Assembly: GCF_003097235.1 (NCBI RefSeq)
Contig: NZ_QEQQ01000003.1
Coordinates: 279,146 to 343,145, forward strand
Origin: Pseudomonas sp. CC120222-01a
GTDB lineage: Bacteria > Pseudomonadota > Gammaproteobacteria > Pseudomonadales > Pseudomonadaceae
Direction of reading: 5' to 3'
Length of the DNA stretch: 64,000 bases
In this document: positions 19,958 to 28,874 of the stretch, piece by piece
Numbering within the stretch: position 1 is the stretch's first letter
How the letters are laid out: every line of letters starts with the position of its first letter
Notes under the pieces: model-generated
What the model was told of the DNA's origin: nothing
The model's input: the letters and a program-made list of their open reading frames with translations, nothing else
Databases searched by the model: none
Position numbers and translations under genes: made by a program

Positions 19958-20380
19958 TCAAAGCTCCATGGTGTGAACCTGTACGGGCAGTACCCCCTGC
20001 TAATGCAGGTGTCTGGCATTTGGCCGCAGAGATCCTTGGCGAAAAAGCAGAAAAAAAATGTCACATTTTTGTTTAAATTTTGTTACTTAAACCCGGATAT
20101 GAAGGTGCGTTGCTCGTGCACACGTTTGCTTTGCAAATAAAAGGCAACTGCATCTTCCCGGCGCACAAAAGAGCGCCTGTTGCAGGCCTGGAAGTTGAGG
20201 GGGAATTGCACTAAGAGATGTCAGTTGTATGACAGTGGAGGCTGGTAAGTTGCCTCAAGTGGTGGTGGTGCCGAGGGGCTAAACTTATATCGGATATGCA
20301 TCCATTCATCCCACTGACCACCGCTCCCTCGAACCGGACTTGATCGTCGACGGTGGCCTTCTTGCAGAGGAGGGCAGGTC
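19958..20380. other. Divergent intergenic region with an AT-rich dyad
   Basis: This 423-bp gap between ugd (minus) and the methyltransferase gene (plus) holds no convincing gene. An AT-rich core at about 20050-20092 contains the dyad GTTTAA-N10-TTAAAC at 20071-20092. The same bases can be read on the plus strand as TGTTTA-N5-TGTTAC, a weak resemblance to a PhoP box. That would fit magnesium or peptide control of an LPS-modification operon but is not proven. GGAGGGC before 20381 is the likely ribosome site for the plus-strand gene. Confidence 0.45.
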
Positions 20381-21427
20381 ATGGACGAGGCAAGGCTTCA
20401 CGAATTCATGGGCAAGCTGGTCGGTGACATGGGCGCTGCGGCGACCCTGGCCAATGTGATCCTCGGCGATGAACTCGGGCTGTACCGGGCCATGGCCGAC
20501 AGCCAGCCGACCAGCCCCGAGGCGCTGGCGGCAAAGACCGGCTGCCACCCACGGCTGGTGCGCGAATGGCTCAACGCCCAGGCGGCCTCCGGCTACATGG
20601 TGCATGACAAGGGCACGTTCGTGCTGCCTGAAGAGCAGGCCATGACCCTGGCCCTGGAAGACTCGCCGGCCTATATGGCGGGTGGTGCGGCGGTGATCGC
20701 CGCACTGTTCCACGACAAGGACAAGCTGGTGGCGGCCATGCGCGGCGACGGCGGGCTGGCCTGGGGTGATCACCATCCGTGCATGTTCAGTGGTACCGAA
20801 CGCTTCTTCCGGCCCGGCTACCGCACCTTCCTGGTCGCGGACTGGCTGCCGGCGCTAGAGGGTGTGGTAGCCAAGCTGCAGGCCGGAGCCAAGGTGGCGG
20901 ATGTCGGTTGCGGCCACGGCGCTTCGACCTTGGTCCTGGCCCAGGCGTTTCCGGCTTCTACCTTCACAGGCTACGACTATCACGCACCGTCCATCGCCAC
21001 GGCCAGCGAGCGTGCGCGGGAGGCCGGGCTGGCGGAGCGTGTGAGCTTCCAGCAGGCATCGGCCAAGGACTACCCGGGGCATGACCACGACCTGGTGTGC
21101 TTCTTCGATTGCCTGCATGACATGGGCGACCCTGTGGGCGCGGCGAAGCATGCCTACCGGGCGTTGAAGGCAGATGGCACGGTGATGCTGGTGGAGCCCT
21201 ATGCCGAAGACTCGCTGGAGGGCAACCTGACGCCGGTTGGGCGCTTGTTCTATGCGGCATCGACGTTCATCTGCACGCCTAATTCGCTGTCCCAGGAGGT
21301 GGGGCTGGGGCTGGGGGCGCAGGCCGGGGAGGCGCGGTTGCGGGCGGTGTTCGAGGAGGCGGGGTTCAGACAGTTCCGGCGGGCTACGCAGACACCGTTC
21401 AATTTGATCCTGGAAGCCCGTAAATAG
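20381..21427 (+). CDS. Class I SAM-dependent methyltransferase with N-terminal winged-helix domain
   Basis: This 348-residue protein has an N-terminal winged-helix dimerisation region (residues about 20-90, with TGCHPRLVREWLNAQAASGYM), then a Rossmann methyltransferase domain with motif I VADVGCGHGAST at about residues 168-179 and the FFDCLHDMGDP segment. This layout is common to plant-type O-methyltransferase-like bacterial enzymes. The substrate is not evident from sequence or neighbours. It appears to be monocistronic and ends in a hairpin shared with the convergent gene. Confidence 0.85.
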   Translation: MDEARLHEFMGKLVGDMGAAATLANVILGDELGLYRAMADSQPTSPEALAAKTGCHPRLVREWLNAQAASGYMVHDKGTFVLPEEQAMTLALEDSPAYMAGGAAVIAALFHDKDKLVAAMRGDGGLAWGDHHPCMFSGTERFFRPGYRTFLVADWLPALEGVVAKLQAGAKVADVGCGHGASTLVLAQAFPASTFTGYDYHAPSIATASERAREAGLAERVSFQQASAKDYPGHDHDLVCFFDCLHDMGDPVGAAKHAYRALKADGTVMLVEPYAEDSLEGNLTPVGRLFYAASTFICTPNSLSQEVGLGLGAQAGEARLRAVFEEAGFRQFRRATQTPFNLILEARK

Positions 21428-21474
21428 GGCGTGCCCACGTGTCGGCCCGTTGCACATGCGGCCCTGTCGCCTGG

Positions 21475-21500
21475 TTCGAGGTGGGGCAACCCACCTCGAA
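21475..21500. terminator. Bidirectional hairpin terminator
   Basis: TTCGAGGTGGG (21475-21485) and CCCACCTCGAA (21490-21500) are perfect 11-bp arms around GCAA between convergent genes. No long T-run follows. Confidence 0.6.
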
Positions 21501-21538
21501 ACCAATGAACGGCAGATAAGTCAACGCAGGGGCGAGGG

Positions 21539-22018
21539 TCAGTTCGTGCGAACAACAAGGAACTCATGCTGGGTACCAGCAGCAACCGACAGATAGGCAG
21601 TTTCTGCCAGGTTGGTGGGGGCACCTGCTATGCGCCTGACGTGATTGTCCTGTTGATCGCGCCAATGACACTTCAGCGTATCTTTGTTCCATTCGAGGGG
21701 TTGTAGTTTGAAGACGGCCTGTTTGTCCTGATTGGCATAGAAACCGAGGTAGTTGTTCCGGCTGATATCCAGCGTTGCAACGCGCTTGTCGAACAGCGCG
21801 ATCTTGACGTTGATTCGGTCGGGTGTTTCAGAGTGATAGTGGAACAGCATGGTCGGGGAGTCACTGGCCCCCCCAGCCTGCAGCCAGTCATTGGCAGCAA
21901 AGTCGAACAGCCCTGCGGTGGTCAGGGAAAGGGGGATGCGCTTGCTCTGATCAAGCAAATAGAGCTTGCCGAGAAATGAGGAACGTTGAATCCATTGTGC
22001 GGGTTGTTCTACAGCCAT
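21539..22018 (-). CDS. Small protein of unknown function, paralogue A
   Basis: I do not recognise this 159-residue protein. It has no signal peptide or membrane helix, is rich in predicted beta strand, and contains SSFLGKLYLLDQSKRIPLSL near the N-terminus and GTQHEFLVVRT at the end. The gene just upstream encodes a related protein with the same layout (TFIGKLYL... ...ACEFVIERC), so they are tandem duplicates. AAGGAG before the ATG at 22018 fixes the start. Codon use and GC are lower than in the flanking genes, which suggests a later arrival. A compact beta-rich lectin-like or trefoil-like fold is possible but is inference. Confidence 0.75.
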   Translation of the reverse strand: MAVEQPAQWIQRSSFLGKLYLLDQSKRIPLSLTTAGLFDFAANDWLQAGGASDSPTMLFHYHSETPDRINVKIALFDKRVATLDISRNNYLGFYANQDKQAVFKLQPLEWNKDTLKCHWRDQQDNHVRRIAGAPTNLAETAYLSVAAGTQHEFLVVRTN

Positions 22019-22092
22019 AAAAGACTCCTTGAAGACATGGGTCGGCTATTCACAAGAATGACGGGGGATTCGGGGATAGGCGTCTGTATGCT

Positions 22093-22599
22093 TCAACAGC
22101 GCTCGATCACGAATTCGCAGGCCTCGCCGACGTGGAGCCTCAGCACTTTTACCTGGCGTGGCCCAGGCCCCGTGAACGCGTAACGGAAAAGCCTGATCCT
22201 CTGGTTATTGCTGTACAGGATGCACCGCAGCGAATGGGCCTCTGCCGAAAGCACTTCAAGTTCAAAGGTGGTCGCTGGTGCTCCGCGGAGTATGATGTGG
22301 CCACGTTCGTCAAGCGTGCAACGAGCGGGGCCTGCCGCATCCAGTAACTGATAGCTGAGGCGATTCGACGCCTTGTTGCTGAACTTGAAGACAAGCTTGA
22401 CTGCGTCCTGAGTGCCAGGCTTGAGCAAGGGAATGGGAGTAGGAGGTGGAGTTGGGCCTCTTAACGAACTCTCGTTTTCACCCGCAATATAAGGTTCGTT
22501 GCCAACGTTGATAGCGATTTTTTCGTTTTGTACCTGGAGGTACAACTTTCCAATAAATGTCTGTTCTGCCCAATATGGGGAAATGCTTTCATTGTTCAT
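22093..22599 (-). CDS. Small protein of unknown function, paralogue B
   Basis: This 168-residue protein shares the layout of the next gene: an N-terminal aromatic strand (AEQTFIGKLYLQVQNEKIAINV), a central domain, and a C-terminal VGEACEFVIERC. It differs by a proline-rich insertion (PTPPPTPIPLLKPG) at about residues 50-63. AGGAAG upstream supports the ATG at 22599. It is separated from paralogue A by 74 bp and probably co-transcribed with it. Function unknown. Confidence 0.75.
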   Translation of the reverse strand: MNNESISPYWAEQTFIGKLYLQVQNEKIAINVGNEPYIAGENESSLRGPTPPPTPIPLLKPGTQDAVKLVFKFSNKASNRLSYQLLDAAGPARCTLDERGHIILRGAPATTFELEVLSAEAHSLRCILYSNNQRIRLFRYAFTGPGPRQVKVLRLHVGEACEFVIERC

Positions 22600-22739
22600 A
22601 GCGCTTCCTGTGGCGAGGATCAGAGACAGGTTGTCTCCGAGCGAAGGCCACCCTAGCGATCGCAAGCGGGTGTAAACAATGTGGTGGTATTTCCTGGTGC
22701 CAGGAAATGGCCGGCATTCAGCTTGGGCCTGAAATGCAG

Positions 22740-22764
22740 AAGGGGCGCCTGATTGGCGCCCCTT
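22740..22764 (-). terminator. Hairpin terminator of the norspermidine operon
   Basis: AAGGGGCGCC (22740-22749) and GGCGCCCCTT (22755-22764) form a perfect 10-bp stem just after the carboxynorspermidine dehydrogenase stop. The T-rich tail on the minus strand is weak. Confidence 0.65.
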
Positions 22765-22776
22765 CTGGTTTACAGC

Positions 22777-24021
22777 TTAGGCTTCAGCGTCCCAGGGACG
22801 ATCGCCATTTTCATCTTTCACGCGGGTCGGCAGGCCCATCACGTCCAGCGCCTTGAGGAACGGCTCGGCTGGCAGCTCCTCGACGTTGACCATGCGCTTG
22901 GCATCCCACTCGCCACGGGCGACCAGCAGGGCCGCAGCCACTGGCGGTACACCGGCGGTGTAGGAAATGCCCTGGCTGTCGGTCTCGGCGTAGGCTTCTT
23001 CGTGGTCGGCCACGTTGTAGATGAACACCTCACGCGGCTGGCCGTTCTTGGTGCCCTTGACCAGGTCACCGATGCAGGTCTTGCCGGTGTAGCCCGGGGC
23101 CAGCGAGGCCGGGTCAGGCAGCACGGCCTTGACCACTTTCAGCGGGACCACTTCCAGGCCTTCGGCGGTTTTCACCGGTTGCTCGGAAAGCAGGCCAAGG
23201 TTCTTCAGCACGGTGAACACATTGATGTAGTGTTCGCCGAAGCTCATCCAGAAACGCACGTTCGGCACATTGAGGTTCTTCGAGATCGAATGAACTTCGT
23301 CGTGGCCGGTCAGGTACAGGTTCTGTGAACCTACCACCGGCAGGTCGTCGGTGCGCTTGACTTCGAACATGGTGTTGCTGGTCCACTGGCTGTTCTGCCA
23401 GCTCCAGACTTGCCCGGTAAACTCGCGGAAGTTGATTTCCGGGTCGAAGTTGGTGGCAAAGTACTTGCCGTGCGAACCGGCATTGACGTCGAGAATGTCG
23501 ATCGAATCAATGCTGTCGAAGTATTGCTGCTGCGCAAGTTTTGCGTAGCTGTTCACCACACCCGGGTCGAAGCCGACGCCGAGAATGGCGGTAATGTTCT
23601 TTTGTTGGCACTCTTCGAGGTGTTTCCACTCGTAGTTGCCGTACCACGGCGGGGTCTCGCAGATCTTGCCCGGCTCTTCGTGGATGGCGGTGTCCAGGTA
23701 GGCGACACCGGTATCGATGCAGGCACGCAGCACCGACATGTTGAGGAAGGCGGAACCGACGTTGATCACGATCTGCGATTCGGTTTCGCGGATCAGTGCC
23801 TTGGTCGCCTCGACATCGAGGGCGTTGAGCGAAAAGGCCTGGATGTCGGCGGGTACCTTGAGGCTACCCTTGGCCTTGACGCTGTCGATGATGGCCTGGC
23901 ATTTGGAGATGTTCCGTGACGCGATAGCGATACGACCCAGTTCGTCGTTATGCTGCGCGCACTTGTGGGCCACCACCTTGGCGACACCTCCTGCACCAAT
24001 GATAAGAACGTTCTTCTTCAA
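22777..24021 (-). CDS. Carboxynorspermidine / carboxyspermidine dehydrogenase (saccharopine dehydrogenase family)
   Basis: This 414-residue protein has the N-terminal motif IIGAGGVAKVVAHKCAQ and the family-specific stretches ILGVGFDPGVVNSYAKLA and LNVPNVRFWMSFGEHYINV. It reductively condenses aspartate semialdehyde with diaminopropane or putrescine to carboxynorspermidine or carboxyspermidine. The decarboxylase gene lies 33 bp upstream in the same operon, which confirms the pathway. This is the alternative to the SpeE aminopropyl route for making triamines. Confidence 0.9.
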   Translation of the reverse strand: MKKNVLIIGAGGVAKVVAHKCAQHNDELGRIAIASRNISKCQAIIDSVKAKGSLKVPADIQAFSLNALDVEATKALIRETESQIVINVGSAFLNMSVLRACIDTGVAYLDTAIHEEPGKICETPPWYGNYEWKHLEECQQKNITAILGVGFDPGVVNSYAKLAQQQYFDSIDSIDILDVNAGSHGKYFATNFDPEINFREFTGQVWSWQNSQWTSNTMFEVKRTDDLPVVGSQNLYLTGHDEVHSISKNLNVPNVRFWMSFGEHYINVFTVLKNLGLLSEQPVKTAEGLEVVPLKVVKAVLPDPASLAPGYTGKTCIGDLVKGTKNGQPREVFIYNVADHEEAYAETDSQGISYTAGVPPVAAALLVARGEWDAKRMVNVEELPAEPFLKALDVMGLPTRVKDENGDRPWDAEA

Positions 24022-24054
24022 TTTACCTTTTGCTCCTTACTTGGAAAGCCGGTC

Positions 24055-25152
24055 TTACGACAGGCTGGAAACGTAGTCTTCGAAACCGAAATCGCGGACC
24101 ACCTCGACGCTGCCGTCGAGTTGCTTGACCACGATCGAAGGCATCTTCAGACCGTTGAACCAGTTTTTCTTGACCATGGTGTAACCGGCGGTGTCGATGA
24201 ACGACAGGCGGTCGCCAATGGCCAGCGGACGATCGAATTGGTACTCGCCGAAGATGTCACCGGCCAGGCACGACTTGCCGCAGACCATGTAGGTGTGCTC
24301 GCCGTCGTTGGGGGCCATCTTGGCGTTGAGGCGGTAGATCAGCAGGTCGAGCAGGTGTGCTTCGATCGAGCTGTCGACCACGGCCAGGTTTTTGCCGTTG
24401 AACAGGGTGTCGAGCACGGTCACTTCCAGCGAGGCGCTATTGGTGATGGCGGCTTCGCCCGGCTCCAGGTAGACCTGCACGCCGTATTTTTCCGAGAAGG
24501 CTTTCAGGCGTGCGCAGAAGGCGTCCAGCGCATAGCCTTCGCCGGTGAAGTGGATGCCGCCACCGAGGCTGACCCACTCGACCTTGTGCAGCAGGTGGCC
24601 GAAGCGCTCTTCGATGTGCGACAGCATCTTGTCGAACAGGCCGAAGTCACCGTTCTCGCAGTTGTTGTGGAACATGAAGCCGGAGATCTGTTCGATCACC
24701 TGTTCGATCTTTGCCGGGTCCCACTCGCCGAGGCGGCTGAACGGGCGGGCCGGGTCGGCCAGCAGGTAGTCGGAGCTGCTCACCTGCGGGTTGACGCGCA
24801 GGCCGCGGACCTTGCCTTCGGACTGTTCGGCGAAGCGCTGCAGCTGGCCGATCGAGTTGAAGATGATCTTGTCGCAGTTCTCGAGCATTTCCTCGATTTC
24901 GTCATCGGCCCAGGCCACGCTGTAGGCGTGGGTTTCGCCAGCGAATTTCTGGCGGCCGAGCTTGAGCTCGAACAGCGAGGACGAGGTGGTGCCATCCATG
25001 TACTGCTGCATCAGGTCGAACACCGACCAGGTGGCGAAGCACTTGAGGGCGAGCAGCGCCTTGGCACCGGAGTTTTCACGCACGTAGGCGATCTTCTCCA
25101 TGTTGCTCAGGAGCTTGGTTTTGTCGATGAGGTAGTACGGCGTCTTGATCAT
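24055..25152 (-). CDS. nspC: Carboxynorspermidine decarboxylase
   Basis: This 365-residue alanine-racemase-fold PLP enzyme has the cofactor-binding ALKCFATWSVF at about residues 33-43, and the C-terminal CGKSCLAGDIFG motif that supplies the active-site cysteine from the second subunit. Length fits NspC. It decarboxylates carboxynorspermidine or carboxyspermidine to the triamine. It is the first gene of the two-gene operon with the dehydrogenase. Confidence 0.92.
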   Translation of the reverse strand: MIKTPYYLIDKTKLLSNMEKIAYVRENSGAKALLALKCFATWSVFDLMQQYMDGTTSSSLFELKLGRQKFAGETHAYSVAWADDEIEEMLENCDKIIFNSIGQLQRFAEQSEGKVRGLRVNPQVSSSDYLLADPARPFSRLGEWDPAKIEQVIEQISGFMFHNNCENGDFGLFDKMLSHIEERFGHLLHKVEWVSLGGGIHFTGEGYALDAFCARLKAFSEKYGVQVYLEPGEAAITNSASLEVTVLDTLFNGKNLAVVDSSIEAHLLDLLIYRLNAKMAPNDGEHTYMVCGKSCLAGDIFGEYQFDRPLAIGDRLSFIDTAGYTMVKKNWFNGLKMPSIVVKQLDGSVEVVRDFGFEDYVSSLS

Positions 25153-25351
25153 TTAAAGGCCCCCGGCCAGGCCGGCCAAAAAAAAGACCCGCATTGTGCC
25201 TTCACTTGCCGCAGATCGAAAGGGCGGATGGTGTATTTCGTCTGCGTGGCGGTGGTTGCAGGTGAATTGTTTCGGCAGTGGCGGGTTCAGTAGTACAGGA
25301 GGAAATGAACATCCTGATGACAGCGACGTTCATTTTCCTGCTCGGGCGGTA

Positions 25352-26269
25352 TCAATCGACCTGCTTGAGCCAAGCCTGAATCTGCTCGAGCGTGGCAGTA
25401 GCCCCACCACAAACCACCACCAGTACATGCTGGTAACTGGCCAATGCAGCAGGCTCATAGGCCACTGCCAACGCCGCCCCACACGCCGGTTCTACCAGTA
25501 CCCGATGATCGAGCAGGAACCGCTCGCAGGCCTCCAGCGCTGCCCGGTCACTGACCAGGTGGCTGTGTACGGGATGCTGCCGGGTACAGGCCAGTGCCTG
25601 TTCCGCCACGCGCTTGGCGCCCAGCGAGCTGGCCACCGAGGCGATACGTGGGAGTTCCACCGTGTGCCCGGCCTCAATGGCCGCATGCAGCGAAGCGGCC
25701 CCGGTGGTTTCCACCGCCAGCACCGGCACATCGCCCCAGCCATGGCGCTGCAGGCCTTCGACCACACCGCTGAGCAGGCCGCCGCCGCCCACCGACAGCA
25801 CCACTGCATCCGGTTTGAACCCGCTCGCCACTACTTCATCGACCAGGCTGGCGTGCCCGGCCCACAGCAGTGGATCGTCGAACGGGTGGATGAAGGCATC
25901 ACCTTCGCCGACCAGGGTCAGTGCCAGTTCGTTGGCCTCTTGCCACGAGCTGCCATGCACCACCACCTTGGCGTCTTCCAGGCGCAGCAGCTCCTTGGCC
26001 CGTTCAGTGGTGGTTTCAGGTACTACCACGGTCACCGGCACCCCCAGCTTGCGCCCGGCATAAGCCACCGCCAGCCCGGCATTGCCGCCCGACGAGGAGA
26101 CGAAATGGCGCGCACCACGGGCGTGGTGCACCTCGCAGGCATGGCCGACCCCGCGCAGCTTGAACGAGCCGCAGGGCTGCAGGGCGTCGAGCTTGAGCCA
26201 GACCGAGCGGCCTGCGGCCAGCGACAGCGGGCGGGATTCGATCAACGGTGTCTCGATGTGCAGGGTCAT
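25352..26269 (-). CDS. PLP-dependent threonine/serine dehydratase-like enzyme
   Basis: This 305-residue fold-type II PLP enzyme has the Schiff-base lysine in CGSFKLRG (about residue 38), the phosphate-binding SSSGGNAGLAVAYAG, and a glycine-rich SVGGGGLLSGV loop. Length and sequence resemble the short L-serine/L-threonine dehydratases that lack a regulatory ACT domain. It overlaps its upstream neighbour, a DauR/YheO-like regulator, by 4 bp, so the regulator probably controls this amino-acid deaminase. DauR family regulators respond to D-amino acids, so a D-serine or similar role is possible but not shown. Confidence 0.83.
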   Translation of the reverse strand: MTLHIETPLIESRPLSLAAGRSVWLKLDALQPCGSFKLRGVGHACEVHHARGARHFVSSSGGNAGLAVAYAGRKLGVPVTVVVPETTTERAKELLRLEDAKVVVHGSSWQEANELALTLVGEGDAFIHPFDDPLLWAGHASLVDEVVASGFKPDAVVLSVGGGGLLSGVVEGLQRHGWGDVPVLAVETTGAASLHAAIEAGHTVELPRIASVASSLGAKRVAEQALACTRQHPVHSHLVSDRAALEACERFLLDHRVLVEPACGAALAVAYEPAALASYQHVLVVVCGGATATLEQIQAWLKQVD

Positions 26270-26937
26270 GGGTTGGCTCCTCGCAGTTGTTCCAGATAGT
26301 TGTAAATGGTGTAGCGGGTCACACCCAGTGCCGCGGCCGCTTTCTCCACCCCGCCCTTGACCATGAACAGGCCACGTTCCTGCATGACACGCACGGCCTC
26401 GACCTTGGCCTGTTTGTTCATTCGGCCCTGGCCGCTGCGCTGCAGCGAGTCTTCGATGATCTCACTCATCAGGATGGCCATGTCGGCGGGCTCGCTGGCC
26501 TCGGCGGGGGATGCGCCGAGTGGCTGCAGCTGCTGGAGGAAGTGCATGGCGGCGTCGAGGCCGGTGACGTCGGTGTTGACGCAGAGGCTGGCGAACGGGT
26601 GGCCGTTGCTGTCGCGGAAGATCGCCGTGGCGCTGCGCAGGGTGCGGCCCTTGAGGGTGGTGGGGTAGTCGGGCAATACCAGGGGGGCAGCGCCTTGCTG
26701 ATCGGCGCTGGCCTGCATCAGGGCCTTGAAGCCCTGGTCCTGCTCCGGGGCGGCGAGTATCGGGCTGCCGACCACGCGGCCGGAGAGGTGGCCGTTGACG
26801 ATCGCCACCACGGAGTGTTCCGGGTGGTCGAGGTCGTGCAGGAGGATTTCCATGTTGCGCGCGGCAACGCTGCCCAGGGCCTGGAGGGCGGCCTTGAGGA
26901 CGGTGAGGGTAAGTTGGCGTTCTTCAGGAGGGGACAT
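26266..26937 (-). CDS. DauR/YheO-type PAS and helix-turn-helix regulator
   Basis: This 223-residue protein has the YheO-like PAS domain (NMEILLHDLDHPEHSVVAIVNGHLSGR, residues about 30-110) and a C-terminal helix-turn-helix (VEKAAAALGVTRYTIYNYLEQLRG). The start at 26937 has no clear Shine-Dalgarno sequence because a 56-bp palindrome begins 5 bp upstream. The reading frame stays open through the palindrome, so a start inside it cannot be excluded. The last bases overlap the dehydratase start. Confidence 0.83.
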   Translation of the reverse strand: MSPPEERQLTLTVLKAALQALGSVAARNMEILLHDLDHPEHSVVAIVNGHLSGRVVGSPILAAPEQDQGFKALMQASADQQGAAPLVLPDYPTTLKGRTLRSATAIFRDSNGHPFASLCVNTDVTGLDAAMHFLQQLQPLGASPAEASEPADMAILMSEIIEDSLQRSGQGRMNKQAKVEAVRVMQERGLFMVKGGVEKAAAALGVTRYTIYNYLEQLRGANP

Positions 26938-26942
26938 GGGGT

Positions 26943-26998
26943 AATCGCACAATTCAACGTTATGTGTAATTTTACACATAACGTTGAATTGTGCGATT
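26943..26998. promoter_or_regulatory. 56-bp perfect palindrome at the regulator start
   Basis: Arms 26943-26969 and 26972-26998 are perfect 27-bp inverted copies around TT. The core reads TTATGTGTAATTTTACACATAA. It lies between the amidase terminator and the regulator start codon, and is AT-rich in a GC-rich setting. An autoregulatory operator is likely; an RNA hairpin over the start region is another option. Confidence 0.7.
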
Positions 26999-27010
26999 GG
27001 CTTTTTCAGG

Positions 27011-27052
27011 CCCATTCGCGGGCTTGCCCGCGAATGGGCCGCAAAGCGGCCC
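27011..27052 (-). terminator. REP-type double hairpin after the amidase gene
   Basis: CCCATTCGCGGG (27011-27022) pairs with CCCGCGAATGGG (27027-27038). A second hairpin follows (GGGCCGC AAA GCGGCCC). The pair lies just beyond the amidase stop on the minus strand. Confidence 0.6.
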
Positions 27053-27061
27053 CTTTATGCC

Positions 27062-28765
27062 TCAACTCAAGGCTGGCGTGCGCGGCGGAATCATCCGCCG
27101 CGAGCCGGTCGCCTCGAAGGCTGCCGCGAAGCTCAGCAGCGCATTGTCGCTATAGGCCTTGCCGGCAAAGGTCAGCCCCACCGGCATGCCGATATCGGCC
27201 ATCACGCCCATCGGCACGGTCACGGTCGGCACGCCCAGGTGACGGATGGCCAGGTTGCCGTTGGCCACCCAGATACCGTTGCTCCAGGCGATGTCGGCCG
27301 AAGCCGGGTTGACGTCGGCATCGGCCGGGCCCACATCGGCCACGGTCGGGAACAGCACGGCGTCCAGGCCCTGCGCGTCCATCCAGTCTTCGAGGTCCAT
27401 CTTGCGGGTCTTTTCCAGCCCGCGCAGGCCGTCGGGCAGGGTCTCGATCTGGTCCCAGGTCTTCAGGCCGCGCTTGGCCATGTTGACGTATTCGTCCATA
27501 CCGGCGGCCAGGTCGTCCTCGCGGTTGGGCAGGGTGCCCGGGTCGTGCGGGAAGATCTGCGGGCCGTCGACATCGGCCAGGCGGTTGAGTTTGGGGTCAT
27601 CGTTGGCACGCAAGAAGTCATCGAAAGCCCAGCCCGACAGCTCCCACAGTTCGTCGTGGAGGAATTCCTTGCTGACGATGCCACGGTTGTAGACGGTCGG
27701 CGCGCCCGGGCGGTCGCCCTCGCAGTTGGACACCAGCGGGAAGTCGACTTCCAGCACTTCGGCGCCGGCCGCTTCCAGGGCCTGGCGGGCCTGCTTCCAC
27801 AATTCGATGACACTGTCGCGGGTGTTGATGCGCTGGCCGGTCGGGCCACCGATGCCTGGCTTCTCGGAGGTGCCGGCCTCGGCGTCGGCATTGATGTACA
27901 TGCGCGGTACGCCAAAACGCTTGCCCTTGAGCGAGCTGGCGTCGACAGCCAGGTCCAGGTAGGAAGCAGGGCGCACGGAGGAGGCGGCCGGGATTGGCAC
28001 CCACGGCTGCAGGCGCCACAGGTCGCCGCGCTTGTCGGCATCGTCGGCAACTACCACGTCGAGGATTTCCAGCAGGTCGCTCATGGTCCGGGCATACGGC
28101 ACCACCACGTCCATGGTCGGGGTCAGCGGCCAGTTGCCACGTACCGAGATCACGCCACGCGACGGGGTGTAGGCGCACAGGCCGTTGTTCGAGGCAGGGC
28201 CGCGGCCGCTCGACCAGGTTTCCTCGGCCAGGCCGAAGGCGCTGAAGCTCGCGGCGGTGGCGGTACCGGCACCGTTCGACGAGCCGGAGGCGAACGGCGC
28301 GGTCAGGTACTGGGCGTTGTACGGGCTTTCGGCGCGGCCGTAGACGCCACGCTGCATGCCGCCATTGGCCATCGGTGGCATGTTGGTCTTGCCCAGGCAC
28401 ACGGCGCCGGCGGCGCGCAGGCGCTCGATGGTGAAGGCGTCGCGTTGGGCGACCAGGTCCTTGAACGCCGGGCTGCCGGAGGCGGCGGTCAGGCCCTTGA
28501 CCAGGTAGCTGTCCTTGGCGGTGTAGGGGATGCCGTCCAGCGGGCTCAAGGTTTGGCCCTTGGCGCGGCGGGCGTCGGAGGCCTCGGCTTCCTTGAGCGC
28601 TTCAGGGTTGCGTACGACCACGGCGTTCAGTGCGGTGGCGGTGTCGGCGCCATCGTAGGCGTCGATGCGTGCCAGGTAGGCCTTGACCAACTCGACTGCC
28701 GTCGTGCGGCCGGTTTCGAGCGCGTCGCGCAGCTCGGCAATGGAAACCTCGGTTACCTCGATCAT
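27062..28765 (-). CDS. Amidase (amidase-signature family, atypical active-site loop)
   Basis: This 567-residue protein has the amidase-signature order: the lysine loop GIPYTAKDSYLVKG, the serine loop FASGSSNGAGTATAAS, then at about residues 183-190 WSSGRGPAS where most members have GGSIRxPA. Ser186 occupies the nucleophile position. The start at 28765 (MIEVTEVSIAELRDALETG) is the family N-terminus; a much longer upstream frame is antisense to the GST gene. The substrate is unknown. It is flanked by terminator hairpins and appears to be monocistronic. Confidence 0.87.
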   Translation of the reverse strand: MIEVTEVSIAELRDALETGRTTAVELVKAYLARIDAYDGADTATALNAVVVRNPEALKEAEASDARRAKGQTLSPLDGIPYTAKDSYLVKGLTAASGSPAFKDLVAQRDAFTIERLRAAGAVCLGKTNMPPMANGGMQRGVYGRAESPYNAQYLTAPFASGSSNGAGTATAASFSAFGLAEETWSSGRGPASNNGLCAYTPSRGVISVRGNWPLTPTMDVVVPYARTMSDLLEILDVVVADDADKRGDLWRLQPWVPIPAASSVRPASYLDLAVDASSLKGKRFGVPRMYINADAEAGTSEKPGIGGPTGQRINTRDSVIELWKQARQALEAAGAEVLEVDFPLVSNCEGDRPGAPTVYNRGIVSKEFLHDELWELSGWAFDDFLRANDDPKLNRLADVDGPQIFPHDPGTLPNREDDLAAGMDEYVNMAKRGLKTWDQIETLPDGLRGLEKTRKMDLEDWMDAQGLDAVLFPTVADVGPADADVNPASADIAWSNGIWVANGNLAIRHLGVPTVTVPMGVMADIGMPVGLTFAGKAYSDNALLSFAAAFEATGSRRMIPPRTPALS

Positions 28766-28874
28766 GCTTTCACCAAAATTTGTGCAGGTTGGGGCTAGTG
28801 CGAGGAGTGTACAAGAAGGGATCAGGGCTGGGAGGTTTGCGCGGGAGAAATGGTTTTTTGCAACGGGGCATTGT

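Noticed and set aside
20070..20086. PhoP-box-like TGTTTA-N5-TGTTAC upstream of ugd
   Set aside because: Second half matches only in part and lies on the opposite strand; kept only as a note within the intergenic entry.
25153..25195. GC hairpin next to a run of As upstream of nspC
   Set aside because: The A-run follows the stem on the plus strand, where no gene ends; wrong orientation for a terminator of a known transcript.
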